Source: Streptomyces sp. NBC_00287
GTDB taxonomy: Bacteria > Actinomycetota > Actinomycetes > Streptomycetales > Streptomycetaceae
Direction of reading: 5' to 3'
Assembly: GCF_036173105.1 (NCBI RefSeq)
Contig: NZ_CP108053.1
Span: 620,001-684,000, forward strand
Length of the DNA: 64,000 nt
Shown: one piece after another, positions 17,476 through 26,839 of the stretch
Layout: the number at the start of each line of letters is the position of its first letter
How positions within the stretch are numbered: the first letter of the stretch is position 1
Notes under the pieces: model-generated
What the model was told of the DNA's origin: nothing
Database searches by the model: none
Seen by the model: the letters and a program-made list of their open reading frames with translations, nothing else
Program-made: the position numbers and the translations under genes

Positions 17476-18618
17476 ATGTACGCAGCATCGTCCTCCGTGT
17501 CCGCCCCGCCCCGGACGCTGCACCCCCGCCCGGCGGGCAGCGGCCCCTACCTCGACCCCGCTCGCTCGGCGGCGACCCCCGTCATCGGAGCGGGCCGTCC
17601 ACGGCGCGCCGCGGGGCTCGGCACCCAACCGCTCAGCGGGAGACTCGACTTGTCCGGCCCTCAGGGCGCCCAGCTGCGTACGGCCATCGCGTCGGTGCAC
17701 CGGATCTACCCGGAGTTCACTCCGGTCCAGGTGTTGCGCCGCAGCGGGCGGTCCGTACTCCTCGTGGGGACGACAGGACGCAGCACGGCCGTCGCCAAGT
17801 GTTTACTCGACCACTCCCCGGTCTGGGCCGAGCGGATCAGGCATGAAATAGCTGCCTACCGCTCGTTCGTCCGGCACCGCCCGCCCGTGCGGGTGCCCCG
17901 GCTGATCGCGGCGGATCCGGACAACTGCACACTGGTCATCGAGCGAATGCCGGGGCGCGTGGCGGCCCTTCAGCGGCATCCGTCCGAGGCCCCGCCCCGC
18001 GCGGACGTCAGGGCGGCGCTTGCGGCGATCTGCCGGCTGAACGCCTGGCGGCCGCCGGCGGGCACCTTCGACGCCCCGCTGGACTACGCCTCGCGCATCT
18101 CCCGCTATCACGAGCTGGGGCTGCTCACCGATCGGGACATGGGCGATCTGCAGAAGCTGCTGCACGGCATCGCGCACTCGGCGGGCCGGCAGGGCATGGG
18201 CCAGTTCTGCCACGGCGAGGCGCTGCTCGCGAACATCCTGCTCTCACCGGCCGGTCCAGTGCTGGTGGACTGGGAGCACGCGGGCTGGTATCTGCCGGGG
18301 TACGACCTGGCCACCCTGTGGTCGGTCCTCGGAGACGCACCGGTCGCGCGTCGGCAGATCAGTCAGATCGCCCAGTCGGCCGGTCCGGCCTCACGGGACG
18401 CGTTCCTGGTGAATCTGATGCTCGTGCTGACCCGTGAGATCCGTACCTATGAGACGGCCGTGCAGCGTTCGATGCACGAAACAGCCCCGGCGGCACCCGG
18501 CTCGGCCCACCCGGGTGCTGCGCCGTCCGGCGAGGAACAGCGCCTGCTGCTCAGGCGGCTGCACGACGACTGCCAGCTGGCCCGCCGGGCCGTACGCGCT
18601 GCGGTCGGCACTCGCTGA
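17476..18618 (+). CDS. Aminoglycoside/choline-kinase-like phosphotransferase with a TTA codon
   Basis: A 380-residue protein from ATG 17476. After a disordered N-terminus it has a kinase-like fold: [10 protein letters not shown] (ATP-binding Lys region), LVIERMPGR, the catalytic segment [13 protein letters not shown] (Glu where most APH proteins have Asp) and metal-binding [16 protein letters not shown]. This is the APH family; the substrate is unknown, and the family includes antibiotic, choline and sugar kinases. Codon 17803-17805 is TTA (Leu), which in Streptomyces is read only by the bldA tRNA, so expression is probably tied to development. It is divergent from the NsdA-like gene. Confidence 0.82.
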   Translation: MYAASSSVSAPPRTLHPRPAGSGPYLDPARSAATPVIGAGRPRRAAGLGTQPLSGRLDLSGPQGAQLRTAIASVHRIYPEFTPVQVLRRSGRSVLLVGTTGRSTAVAKCLLDHSPVWAERIRHEIAAYRSFVRHRPPVRVPRLIAADPDNCTLVIERMPGRVAALQRHPSEAPPRADVRAALAAICRLNAWRPPAGTFDAPLDYASRISRYHELGLLTDRDMGDLQKLLHGIAHSAGRQGMGQFCHGEALLANILLSPAGPVLVDWEHAGWYLPGYDLATLWSVLGDAPVARRQISQIAQSAGPASRDAFLVNLMLVLTREIRTYETAVQRSMHETAPAAPGSAHPGAAPSGEEQRLLLRRLHDDCQLARRAVRAAVGTR

Positions 18619-18628
18619 CGGGGACGGC

Positions 18629-18669
18629 GGTCCGCGGTGCGCCCTGAACAAGGGGGCGCACCGCGGACC
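18629..18669 (+). terminator. Strong hairpin after the phosphotransferase gene
   Basis: A perfect 16-bp stem: GGTCCGCGGTGCGCCC (18629-18644) and GGGCGCACCGCGGACC (18654-18669), with a 9-nt loop, starting 11 bp past the TGA. It fits an intrinsic terminator of the high-GC type without T-tract. Confidence 0.8.
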
Positions 18670-18777
18670 TTCGTATGTCCGGGGCGAACGCCAACTGGCC
18701 CACGGAGCCATGAGGAAGGACTGTCGGTTCTCTTTACGTCGGCTACACACGGCGGTAACTTCCGCCCTCGAAAGCGA

Positions 18778-18805
18778 TTGCAGCAACTTTCCGAAGTTTC
18801 TTGCA
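18778..18805. promoter_or_regulatory. Candidate LacI/MalR-type operator upstream of the amylase
   Basis: Two TTGCA direct repeats (18778-18782, 18801-18805) flank an AACTT-TCCG-AAGTT inverted repeat (18785-18798), 34-61 bp before the amylase ATG. Streptomyces amylase promoters characteristically carry TTGCA/AAGTT-rich sites bound by a LacI-family maltose regulator; assignment here is by resemblance. Confidence 0.5.
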
Positions 18806-18838
18806 CCCGTGCACACGGTCTGCTGACGAGGGAGTCCC

Positions 18839-21505
18839 ATGGAACGCAGTCCCGCCCGACGGCTGAGACGGCCGTTGACGGCGTTGTTGATATCGGGCTC
18901 GCTGCTGAGCCTGGTGCAAGCCGTGCCGCAGGCCGACGACCTGGCTGCGGAACCGGTCGCGGACGCGGCGAACACGGCGACAGTCTTCTACTACACGAAG
19001 ACGAGGAACTGGTCCCAGTACAACCTGCATTACGCCCCTGACGGCGGCGCCTGGACGACCGTCCCGGGCGTGACGATGGAGGCGGCCTGCACGGACTGGG
19101 TCAAGAAGACGGTGGACCTGGGCTCCGCGAGCGGTCTGCAGGCCACCTTCAACAACGGCAACGGCACCTGGGACAACAACAACGGGGCCGACTACACCAT
19201 CCCCGCCGGCACCAGCACCGTGAAGAACCGCACCGTCGTCGAGGACGCCGCCGACCCGTGCGCCACCGAGGCCCCCGACACCGAGGCCCCCACCGTTCCC
19301 TCCGAGGTGAGCGCGAGCGCGGACGGGGTCTCGGTCGTACTGACCTGGGAGCCGTCGACCGACAACAAGGGCGTCGCCAAGTACCAGGTCACCCGGACGG
19401 GCGGAACCACGGGCACGACCGTCATGGACGTCGGCTCGACCGTCCTCACCGACACCGGCCTGGAGGAGAAGACCGACTACACCTACACGGTGGAAGCCGT
19501 GGACGCGGCCGGTAACGTCTCCGCCGCCTCCGCGCCCGCCCAGGTGAGTACCGGCGAGAAGCCCGCCGCCCCGGCGGCCGGCACTCCGCTGGGCACCGAC
19601 CCGCGCAAGGACCCCATCTACTTCGTCCTCACGGCCCGCTTCAACGACGGCGACAGCTCCAACAACCGCGGCGGCAGCCAGCATGTGAAGTCCGGTAACG
19701 CGGCGAACGACGACCCCATGTTCCGGGGCGACTTCAAGGGCCTGGTCCAGAAGCTGGACTACATCAAGGCCCTCGGCTTCTCCGCCGTGTGGGTCACCCC
19801 GGTCGTACTCAACCGCTCCGACTACGACTACCACGGCTATCACGGCTACGACTTCTACAAGGTCGACCCCCGCCTGGAGTCCGCCGGTGCCTCCTACCAG
19901 GATCTGATCAACGCCGCCCACGCCAAGGGCATGAAGATCTACCAGGACGTGGTCTACAACCACTCCTCCCGCTGGGGAGCCAAGGGCTTGTTCACGCCGA
20001 CCGTGTACGGCGTTCGTGAGGCGCAGTGGAGCTGGTACTACGACGAGAAGAACGAAGGCTTCGAGTACGACGGCCTGACCGTCGAGACCAAGAGCGGCAA
20101 GTCGTATTACAACGGCGACCTGTGGTCCACAGCGGAGCCGTCCGGCAACACCTGCGTCAACTGGGGGAAGCCGACCGGCGGCAAGAGCGCCGAAGGCTAC
20201 ACCGTCTACAACTGCCAATGGCCCAGCCCCACGTCCGGCATGTTCCCCACCGCGCTCTACCACCAGTGCTGGATCGGCAACTGGGAGGGCGAGGACTCCC
20301 GTTCGTGCTGGTTGCACGAGGACCTCGCCGACTTCAACACCGAGAACGCGGCGGTGCAGAACTACCTGATCGGCGCCTACAACAAGTACATCGACATGGG
20401 CGTCGACGGCTTCCGCGTCGACACCGCCGTCCACATCCCGCGCACCACCTGGAACCGCCGCTTCCTGCCCGCCATCCAGGAGCGCGTCACCCAGAGGTTC
20501 GGGGCCGAGGCCGCGAAGAACTTCTTCGTCTTCGGCGAGGTCGCCGCCTTCGTCAACGACAAGTGGAACCGCGGCTCGGTCAACCACTCCGCGCAGTTCT
20601 ACACGTGGAAGGAGCGCAAGGAGTACGACGCCGACGACGCCAAGGCCGCGCTGGAGATGTACGACTACGAGCAGCAGCTGGGCACGGGAAACCAGCCCAC
20701 CTCCACCAACGCCTTCCTCCAGGGCAACGGCTACCACACCCCGGACCACTCGAAGTTCTCCGGCATGCACGTCATCGACATGCGGATGCACATGAACTTC
20801 GGTGACGCGCACAACGCCTTCTCCAACGGCAAGGACTCCGACGACAGTTACAACGACGCCACCTACAACGTCGTCTACGTCGACAGCCACGACTACGGCC
20901 CCAACAAGTCGAGCGAGCGCTACACCGGCGGCACGGACGCCTGGGCCGAGAACATGTCGCTGATGTGGACCTTCCGCGGCATCCCCACGCTCTACTACGG
21001 CTCCGAGGTCGAGTTCCAGGCGGGCAAGAAGATCGACTGCGGCCCCAGCTGCGCGCTCGCCACCACCGGCCGCGCCTACTTCGGCGACCACATCGCGGGC
21101 GAGGTCAAGGCGGCCGACTTCTCGAAGGTGGAGTCCGCCACCGGCGCCGTCGCCGCCACTCTGGACAAGCCCCTGGTCAAGCATGTGCAACGGCTCAACC
21201 AGATCCGCCGGGCGATCCCCGCCCTGCAGATGGGCCAGTACTCCACCGAGGGCATCTCGGGCGGCATGGCCTTCAAGCGCAGATACACCAGCGGCTCCAC
21301 GGACAGCTTCGCGCTGGTCACCGTCACCGACGGGGCCACCTTCACCGGCATCCCCGACGGCAGCTACGTGGACGCCGTCACCGGCGATGTCCGCCAGGTC
21401 AGCGGCGGCACCCTCACCGTCACCGCCCCCGGCAAGGGCAACTTGCGGGTGTACGTCCTCAATGGCCCTGGCCGGATCGGTACGGCGGGCCCCTACCTGA
21501 AGTAG
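18839..21505 (+). CDS. Secreted alpha-amylase (GH13) with starch-binding and fibronectin type III domains
   Basis: An 888-residue protein with GAGGGAG before its ATG and a signal peptide (basic MERSPARRLRRP, hydrophobic to about residue 30). Residues about 45-130 resemble a CBM25/26 starch-binding module (ATVFYYTKTRNWSQYNLHYAP, NNGNGTWDNNNGADY). About 148-235 is an FnIII domain. The GH13 barrel runs from about 255 to 790 with region I DVVYNHSS, nucleophile Asp528 in GFRVDTAVH, acid/base Glu567 in FVFGEVA and Asp685 in VDSHDYG, so it is catalytically complete. A C-terminal beta domain follows. It should hydrolyse extracellular starch or glycogen; control is probably through the operator-like repeats upstream. 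Confidence 0.93.
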   Translation: MERSPARRLRRPLTALLISGSLLSLVQAVPQADDLAAEPVADAANTATVFYYTKTRNWSQYNLHYAPDGGAWTTVPGVTMEAACTDWVKKTVDLGSASGLQATFNNGNGTWDNNNGADYTIPAGTSTVKNRTVVEDAADPCATEAPDTEAPTVPSEVSASADGVSVVLTWEPSTDNKGVAKYQVTRTGGTTGTTVMDVGSTVLTDTGLEEKTDYTYTVEAVDAAGNVSAASAPAQVSTGEKPAAPAAGTPLGTDPRKDPIYFVLTARFNDGDSSNNRGGSQHVKSGNAANDDPMFRGDFKGLVQKLDYIKALGFSAVWVTPVVLNRSDYDYHGYHGYDFYKVDPRLESAGASYQDLINAAHAKGMKIYQDVVYNHSSRWGAKGLFTPTVYGVREAQWSWYYDEKNEGFEYDGLTVETKSGKSYYNGDLWSTAEPSGNTCVNWGKPTGGKSAEGYTVYNCQWPSPTSGMFPTALYHQCWIGNWEGEDSRSCWLHEDLADFNTENAAVQNYLIGAYNKYIDMGVDGFRVDTAVHIPRTTWNRRFLPAIQERVTQRFGAEAAKNFFVFGEVAAFVNDKWNRGSVNHSAQFYTWKERKEYDADDAKAALEMYDYEQQLGTGNQPTSTNAFLQGNGYHTPDHSKFSGMHVIDMRMHMNFGDAHNAFSNGKDSDDSYNDATYNVVYVDSHDYGPNKSSERYTGGTDAWAENMSLMWTFRGIPTLYYGSEVEFQAGKKIDCGPSCALATTGRAYFGDHIAGEVKAADFSKVESATGAVAATLDKPLVKHVQRLNQIRRAIPALQMGQYSTEGISGGMAFKRRYTSGSTDSFALVTVTDGATFTGIPDGSYVDAVTGDVRQVSGGTLTVTAPGKGNLRVYVLNGPGRIGTAGPYLK

Positions 21506-21528
21506 GCCGCGGAAGTCACCACCGTGGG

Positions 21529-21554
21529 GTGCCGGATGAAACCGCATCCGGCAC
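21529..21554 (+). terminator. Hairpin terminator after the amylase gene
   Basis: A perfect 10-bp stem, GTGCCGGATG (21529-21538) and CATCCGGCAC (21545-21554), with a 6-nt loop, 24 bp past the amylase stop codon. Confidence 0.7.
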
Positions 21555-21737
21555 CGGTGTATGCCTCTGACGCCCCGCAGGCCCGAGAGCCGGCACGGCG
21601 AAACTCCCGGGAACCCTGGTTGACGAGGGAATTCTCCTCTGCCTGGGCATGATTGACGGATCGTCGGCCAGCCGGTACCACTGACGCACGCCCGGCCCCG
21701 CACGGCTCATCGCGCCCGACCGTCCCAGGAGGCTGCA

Positions 21738-23675
21738 TTGCGACGATCCGTCACCGCCCTGAAGAGAGCCGCCGGTCCGGTGGCCTGCGCCGCGCTGATG
21801 CTCCCGCTGATCGGCGCGGCCCCGTCCGAAGCCCAGTCGTCCGCACTGCGCCTGCAGTCGGCGTTCTCCTCCGCCGCCGCCGAGTACGGCGTGCCGCGGA
21901 GTGTGCTGCTGGGCGTCTCCTATCTCCAGTCCCGCTGGGACGCGCACGCCGGAGCGCCGAGTGTGACCGGCGGCTACGGCCCGATGCATCTGACCGACGC
22001 CCGGACCGCGCTCGCCGGGGCGGCCCATCACAGCGAGGGCGCTGAGGACGCCCGCGGCGACGAGGCCCGTGCGCCGCTCGTCCCCGAGGAGCGGATCCCG
22101 GACAGCGGCGAGCTCCCGGCCCGCCTGAAGACGCTGCCGAAGGCCTCGGAGCTGACCGGTCTGAACCCCGAGCGGCTCCGTACGGACCCCGCCGCCAATG
22201 TGGCCGGCGGTGCCGCCCTGCTCGCCGCGGCCCAGCGGGAGCTGGGCGAACCGGCGAGCGCGGATCCGGCGGACTGGTACGGAGCGGTGGCCCTGTTCTC
22301 CGGCGCCGACGACCACGCCACGGCGGCGGCGTACGCGAACGACGTCTACGACGTGATCCGCACCGGCGGCGAGCGCCTCACGGACGCCGGACAGCAGGTC
22401 GCCCTGGCGGCCCAGCCGGACCTGGCGCCCGACACCGGAACCCTGGAAGGTGCGGGACTGCGCGCTTCGGCCGCCGGTGACACGGAGTGCCCGGCGTCGG
22501 TGTCCTGCGAGTGGATTCCGGCGCCGTACGAGGAGTTCGGGGAGGGCGACTACGGCAACCACGACCTGGGGAACCGGCCCACTTCCCAGAGCATCAAGTA
22601 CATCGTCGTGCACGACACGGAGGGCGCCTGGGAGGGTGTGCTCAAGCTCGTCCAGGACCCGACTTATGTGTCCTGGAACTACTCCCTGCGCTCCACGGAT
22701 GGTCACATCGCCCAGCATCTGAAGGCGAAGGACGTCGGCTGGCACGCGGGCAACTGGTACGTCAATGCCAAGTCGATCGGCCTGGAGCACGAGGGTTTCC
22801 TGGCGAACCCGGACGCCTGGTACACCGAGGCGATGTACCGCTCCTCGGCCCGCCTGGTGAAGTACCTCGCCAAGAAGTACGGCATCCCGCTGGACCGGCA
22901 GCACATCCTCGGCCATGACACGGTGCCGGGGCCGACCAGCGGGACGATCAGGAACATGCACACCGACCCGGGCCCGTACTGGGACTGGCGGCACTACTTC
23001 GAGCTGCTCGACCGCCCGTTCGAGCCGACCGCCGGGAAGAACGGCGGCGTGGTGACGATCCGCCCGGACTACGCCACACACCGGCCGGTGTACACGGGCT
23101 GCACGGCAGCGGGCGAGCCGTGCGCGCCTCACGGGTCGAGCGCGGTACGGCTGTACTCCGGCCCTGGGACGTCGTACCCCCTGATCAAGGACATCGGCCT
23201 GGGGACGACCCCGGGCACCGGGGTGAACGATCTGTCGTCCCGGGTCTCCACCGGCCAGCAGTACGCGGTCGCCGGGCAGGAGGGGGACTGGACGGCGATC
23301 TGGTACCTGGGGCAGAAGGCCTGGTTCCACAACCCGGCGAAGGAGCCGACGGCCGTGCACGCGACGGGCCTGGTGGTGACGCCGAAGGACGGCCTGGAGG
23401 ATGTGCCGGTGTACGGGCGGGCCTATCCGGAGGCGTCCGCCTATCCGGAGGGGGTGCCGGCCCAGCCGGTGTCACCGCTGCCGTACCGGCTGGCGAAGGG
23501 GCAGAAGTACGTGGTCGGGGACAAGGTGCCCGGCCAGTACTACTACGCGGTGACCTTCGACGAGGCCTCGCACCGGGTGGTGACCGGGAAGGATCTGTAC
23601 TACGAGATCCAGTTCGGCCACCGGGTGGCGTTCGTGCGGGCCGCGGATGTGACGGTCGTGCCCGCGGCCGGGTAG
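21738..23675 (+). CDS. Secreted N-acetylmuramoyl-L-alanine amidase with lysozyme-like N-terminal domain
   Basis: A 645-residue protein whose TTG start is fixed by a perfect AGGAGG at 21727-21732. It has a signal peptide to about residue 33 (...PLIGAAPSEAQ). Residues about 38-230 look like a lytic-transglycosylase-type helical domain (YGVPRSVLLGVSYLQSRWD, VTGGYGPMHLTD, plus an AVALFSGA segment). An Amidase_2 domain follows (about 280-410), with probable Zn ligands His292 (VVHDTEG) and His393 (GHDTVPG) and His336 in GWHAGN. The C-terminal third (VRLYSGPGTSYPLI..., VAGQEGDWTAIWYLGQKAWF) is SH3-like. It probably cleaves peptidoglycan at the cell surface. Confidence 0.88.
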   Translation: MRRSVTALKRAAGPVACAALMLPLIGAAPSEAQSSALRLQSAFSSAAAEYGVPRSVLLGVSYLQSRWDAHAGAPSVTGGYGPMHLTDARTALAGAAHHSEGAEDARGDEARAPLVPEERIPDSGELPARLKTLPKASELTGLNPERLRTDPAANVAGGAALLAAAQRELGEPASADPADWYGAVALFSGADDHATAAAYANDVYDVIRTGGERLTDAGQQVALAAQPDLAPDTGTLEGAGLRASAAGDTECPASVSCEWIPAPYEEFGEGDYGNHDLGNRPTSQSIKYIVVHDTEGAWEGVLKLVQDPTYVSWNYSLRSTDGHIAQHLKAKDVGWHAGNWYVNAKSIGLEHEGFLANPDAWYTEAMYRSSARLVKYLAKKYGIPLDRQHILGHDTVPGPTSGTIRNMHTDPGPYWDWRHYFELLDRPFEPTAGKNGGVVTIRPDYATHRPVYTGCTAAGEPCAPHGSSAVRLYSGPGTSYPLIKDIGLGTTPGTGVNDLSSRVSTGQQYAVAGQEGDWTAIWYLGQKAWFHNPAKEPTAVHATGLVVTPKDGLEDVPVYGRAYPEASAYPEGVPAQPVSPLPYRLAKGQKYVVGDKVPGQYYYAVTFDEASHRVVTGKDLYYEIQFGHRVAFVRAADVTVVPAAG

Positions 23676-23680
23676 CCGCT

Positions 23681-24178
23681 TCAGCCCTGCTGGAAAAGCT
23701 CCGCGGGGAGCGGCTTCAGCAGGGCGTAGAGGTCGTCGGTGATGGGGCGGTCCCAGGCGGCGATGGTCACCAGGACGTTGTCGCTGCGGTCGAACTGCAC
23801 GCAGGAGATCCGGCTCTCGGAGAGCTTCAGGCGGCGCACGATCAGGAGGTTGTCGCCCTGCATCACCGGCACGTCCTCGGTGCCGACGACGGTGATCTCC
23901 TCGTCGTTCTCCAGCGCCAGCAGCAGCTGGGCGACCTCGAAGGGGATCTCGCCCTCGGCGACGTCCCGGGCCGGGGAGCCGTCCGGCAGATTGCCGATGA
24001 TCATCGCGGGGCCGCGGCCGCCGAACAGGTCGTAGCGCAGGAAGACGCCCTGGCAGCTGCCGTCGGGGGCGGGCAGCAGCCCGGCGCCCAGATTGCCTGG
24101 CCAGTCGCCCGGATCCATGGCCAGTACGTCGAAGTCGGGCCCGGCGGGCGTGGCGCTGCGGCGGCGGAGGAACGACAT
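23681..24178 (-). CDS. Conserved hypothetical protein
   Basis: A 165-residue soluble protein (MSFLRRRSATPAGPDFDVLAMDPGDWPGN as opening region), acidic, no signal peptide or membrane segment. It has good Streptomyces codon use and a plausible start. I recognise it as a conserved actinomycete hypothetical without known function; motifs such as FLRYDLFGGRGPAMIIGNL are not tied to a characterised family. It converges on the amidase gene with a 5-bp gap. Confidence 0.7.
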   Translation of the reverse strand: MSFLRRRSATPAGPDFDVLAMDPGDWPGNLGAGLLPAPDGSCQGVFLRYDLFGGRGPAMIIGNLPDGSPARDVAEGEIPFEVAQLLLALENDEEITVVGTEDVPVMQGDNLLIVRRLKLSESRISCVQFDRSDNVLVTIAAWDRPITDDLYALLKPLPAELFQQG

Positions 24179-24258
24179 GTGGCCATGCTACTTGGCCGTG
24201 CGCGTAACTGGGGTGCCGCCCTGTGCCGTCGGGCGGGTGCGGATTGGCGTGCCGCTTC

Positions 24259-25164
24259 TCAATCCTCCGGGGGCGTTGGGGGCACTACCGCGATCGGGGC
24301 TGCTGCGTGCAGCAGGACTGCCTGGGTTACCGAGCCGAGCATGCGGGTCGGGGCCAGTAGACGGCGGCGGTGGCGGCCAACCACGATCAGGTCTGCGTCC
24401 TTCGAAGCCGCGACCAGGTGGCCGGCCGCGTCGCCGGGGGCCACGTACGGGTCGGTGCGGACGTCCGGGTGGCGGGCTTGGTGGGGGGCCAGGAAGCCCT
24501 CGGTCAGGGCTCGGGTCTCGTTTTCCACGGCCTTGTCGTCGACGGTCTGGGGCAGGAGCTGGCCGGGGGCGGTTGTCCAGATCTGTACGGGGGACGGGTA
24601 AGCGGCCACCACCTGGAGGCGGGCGGCGCGACGGGCGGCCTCGGTGAAGGCGAAGTCGAGGGTGGCCTCGTCGGGGCTGTCGACCTGGAGGCCGACCACG
24701 ACTCTGGGGCCGGGGCCGGTCGGTACGCCCTCGTGGACCTCGCGGCCCGGCCGGGGTACCACCACGACGGGGCACTCGGCGTCCCGGGCGGCGGCCATGC
24801 CGTTGGAGCCCAGGATCAGGCTGGCGAAGCCGCCCCTGCCACGGGAGCCGAGCACCAACAGCTGAGCCGTGGCTCCCAGTTCGGGCAGTACGGCGCTCGG
24901 GGCGCCCTCCAGTGCGACGTACTCCGTCTCCGGCCGGTCCGGCACCGCCGACAGATGGCCGCGTACCTGCCCGAGCACCGGATCCTCCTCCGCGTCCGGC
25001 GGTCCCGACACCAGCACATCGGCCTGCATCCAGGCCGCGTACTGCCGTACATGGACCACGCGCAGTGGCGCCTCGCGTCGGCGGGCGGCGTCCAGGGCCC
25101 AGTCCAGGGCCCGCAGGCTGTCGTCCGAACCGTCGACGGCCGCGATGACCGGCAGGGTGCTCAT
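24259..25164 (-). CDS. Tandem universal stress protein
   Basis: A 301-residue cytoplasmic protein with two UspA domains (about 5-140 and 155-295). Each has the ATP-binding signature near its end: LLVLGSRGRGGFASLILGSNG in domain 1 and LIVVGRHRRRLLAPTRMLGSV in domain 2, where the glycines are less well kept. The start ATG has GAGGAACCC upstream. Such proteins are induced by dormancy, hypoxia or redox stress in actinomycetes; no operator is visible. Confidence 0.93.
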   Translation of the reverse strand: MSTLPVIAAVDGSDDSLRALDWALDAARRREAPLRVVHVRQYAAWMQADVLVSGPPDAEEDPVLGQVRGHLSAVPDRPETEYVALEGAPSAVLPELGATAQLLVLGSRGRGGFASLILGSNGMAAARDAECPVVVVPRPGREVHEGVPTGPGPRVVVGLQVDSPDEATLDFAFTEAARRAARLQVVAAYPSPVQIWTTAPGQLLPQTVDDKAVENETRALTEGFLAPHQARHPDVRTDPYVAPGDAAGHLVAASKDADLIVVGRHRRRLLAPTRMLGSVTQAVLLHAAAPIAVVPPTPPED

Positions 25165-25285
25165 GGGTTCCTCGCTTCCCGAGTACGACCGTCCCCCTCC
25201 GGGGTCAGCCTGGCTCAGGCCCCGCTCCCGAGAGGGTGCTGGAGGTCGCGTGTCCGGAAAAACGGGCGGAACACCCCCCGGATCG

Positions 25286-25309
25286 GCCCGCCGGACGGCT
25301 CCGGCGGGC
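25286..25309 (-). terminator. Hairpin downstream of the DUF397 gene
   Basis: A perfect 10-bp stem, GCCCGCCGGA (25286-25295) and TCCGGCGGGC (25300-25309), with a 4-nt loop, 24 bp past the end of the minus-strand DUF397 gene and before the universal stress gene. Confidence 0.65.
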
Positions 25310-25332
25310 GCGGTTCGTGAGGTCTGCCCGGC

Positions 25333-25578
25333 TCAGGTGAGGTCGAACTCTCCCTCCCGCGCGCCCGACACGAAAGCGCCCCATTCGGCGGGTGTGAAGA
25401 TCAGCGAGGGGCTCTGTGGGCGGCCGCTGTTGCGCATCGCGATGAAACCCTCGACAAAGGCGATCTGGACGTCCCCCAGACCGCGGCTGCTCGAGTGCCA
25501 CTCGGCGCTGCTGAGGTCCAGCTCCGGCTTGTCCCAGCCCGTGAGCGGCTGCTGCTGGATGGTGGTGCTCTCGGCCAC
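25333..25578 (-). CDS. DUF397 protein (orphan, no adjacent XRE regulator)
   Basis: An 81-residue protein from GTG 25578, with GGAGGAGC upstream. Typical DUF397 features: LDLSSAEWHSSSRGLGDVQIAFVEGFIAMRNS and a FTPAEWGAFVSGAREGEFD end. DUF397 proteins usually sit beside an XRE/HTH protein (BldB/AbaA-like and antitoxin-like pairs); none is next to this copy. Its role is unknown. Confidence 0.88.
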   Translation of the reverse strand: MAESTTIQQQPLTGWDKPELDLSSAEWHSSSRGLGDVQIAFVEGFIAMRNSGRPQSPSLIFTPAEWGAFVSGAREGEFDLT

Positions 25579-25672
25579 GTCCGTGCTCCTCCCGGTTCGT
25601 CGTCCGCGGCCAGCCTAGCGATCGGTCCGGGGTGCCAACAGGCCACGTGAGGGGGACCTTTCCGGAGCGCTC

Positions 25673-26839
25673 TCAGGAGTCGGGGGGCTCGGCCCCCACG
25701 AGCCATATGGAGAAGAACTGCGATCCGCCGCCGTAGGCGTGTCCCAGGGCCCTGCGGGCACCCGCCACCTGGTGTTCCCCGGCCTGTCCGCGCACCTGGA
25801 GGGCGGCCTCGGCGAACCGGATCATGCCGGAGGCGCCGATGGGGTTGGACGACAGGACGCCGCCCGACATGTTGACGGGCAGGTCGCCGTCGAGCTCGGT
25901 GACCCCGGACTCGGTGAGCTTCCAGCCCTCGCCCGCGGCGGCGAAGCCGAGGTTCTCCAGCCACATCGGCTCGTACCAGGAGAACGGCACGTACATCTCG
26001 ACGGCGTCGATGTCCCGGCGCGGATCGGCGATGCCGGCCTGCCGGTAGACGTCGGCCGCGCAGTCCTTGCCGGCCTGCGGCGACACGGCGTCCTTGCCCG
26101 CGAAGAGGGTGGGTTCGCTGCGCATCGCGCCGCCGTGCATCCAGGCGGGCGGCCCAGGTGCGCGGGCGGCTCCGGCACGGTCGGTGAGGACCATCGCGCA
26201 GGCGCCGTCGGAGGAGGGGCAGGTCTCCGAGTAGCGGATGGGGTCCCACAGCATGGGCGAGGACTGGACCTTCTCCAGGGTGATGTCGTGCTCGTGGAGA
26301 TGGGCGTAGGGGTTCTTCAGGGCGTTGCGCCGGTCCTTGTAGGCGACGAGGGAGCCCACGGTGTCGGGGGCGCCGCTGCGGCGCATGTACGCGCGCACGT
26401 GCGGGGCGAAGAAGCCGCCGGCGCCGGCGAGCAGCGGCTGCTGGAAGGGGATCGGCAGGGACAGGCCCCACATCGCGTTGGACTCGGACTGCTTCTCGAA
26501 GGCGCAGGTCAGCACCGTGCCATGGACGCGGGAAGCGATGAGCCCGGCCGCGACGAGCGCGGTGGAGCCGCCGACCGATCCCGCGGTGTGCACGCGGAGC
26601 ATGGGTTTGCCCACGGCGCCGAGCGCGTCGGCGAGGTACAGCTCGGGCATCATCACGCCCTCGAAGAAGTCGGGCGCCTTGCCGATGACGACGGCGTCGA
26701 TGTCGGCCCAGGTCAACTCGGCGTCCTCCAGGGCCCTTTGGGACGCCTCGCGGACCAGCCCGGCGATGGAGACGTCCCGGCGCGCCGCCACATGCTTGGT
26801 CTGGCCGATCCCGACGACGGCCACGGGTTCCTTGCTCAT
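25673..26839 (-). CDS. Thiolase-fold (SCP-x/Ltp-like) protein lacking the nucleophile cysteine
   Basis: A 388-residue protein whose ATG overlaps the upstream TGA (ATGA). It shows the SCP-2-type thiolase fold (VAVVGIGQTKH, HTAGSVGGSTALVAAG, SGGVLSSNPIGASGMIRFAEAALQ, RALGHAYGGGSQ). The position of the catalytic Cys in thiolases (the NNCSTGSTA-type motif) reads AGSVGGSTA, with Ser in place of Cys. This resembles Ltp-type side-chain aldolases or pseudo-thiolases that work with DUF35 proteins, such as the one two genes upstream. Claisen thiolysis by the normal mechanism is therefore unlikely. Confidence 0.82.
   Translation of the reverse strand: MSKEPVAVVGIGQTKHVAARRDVSIAGLVREASQRALEDAELTWADIDAVVIGKAPDFFEGVMMPELYLADALGAVGKPMLRVHTAGSVGGSTALVAAGLIASRVHGTVLTCAFEKQSESNAMWGLSLPIPFQQPLLAGAGGFFAPHVRAYMRRSGAPDTVGSLVAYKDRRNALKNPYAHLHEHDITLEKVQSSPMLWDPIRYSETCPSSDGACAMVLTDRAGAARAPGPPAWMHGGAMRSEPTLFAGKDAVSPQAGKDCAADVYRQAGIADPRRDIDAVEMYVPFSWYEPMWLENLGFAAAGEGWKLTESGVTELDGDLPVNMSGGVLSSNPIGASGMIRFAEAALQVRGQAGEHQVAGARRALGHAYGGGSQFFSIWLVGAEPPDS

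Noticed and set aside
18743..21703. Minus-strand open frame of 986 codons opposite the amylase
   Set aside because: It is the shadow of a high-GC gene; low-complexity Val/Gly/Arg/Ala composition, no ribosome site, and the plus strand has complete GH13 motifs.
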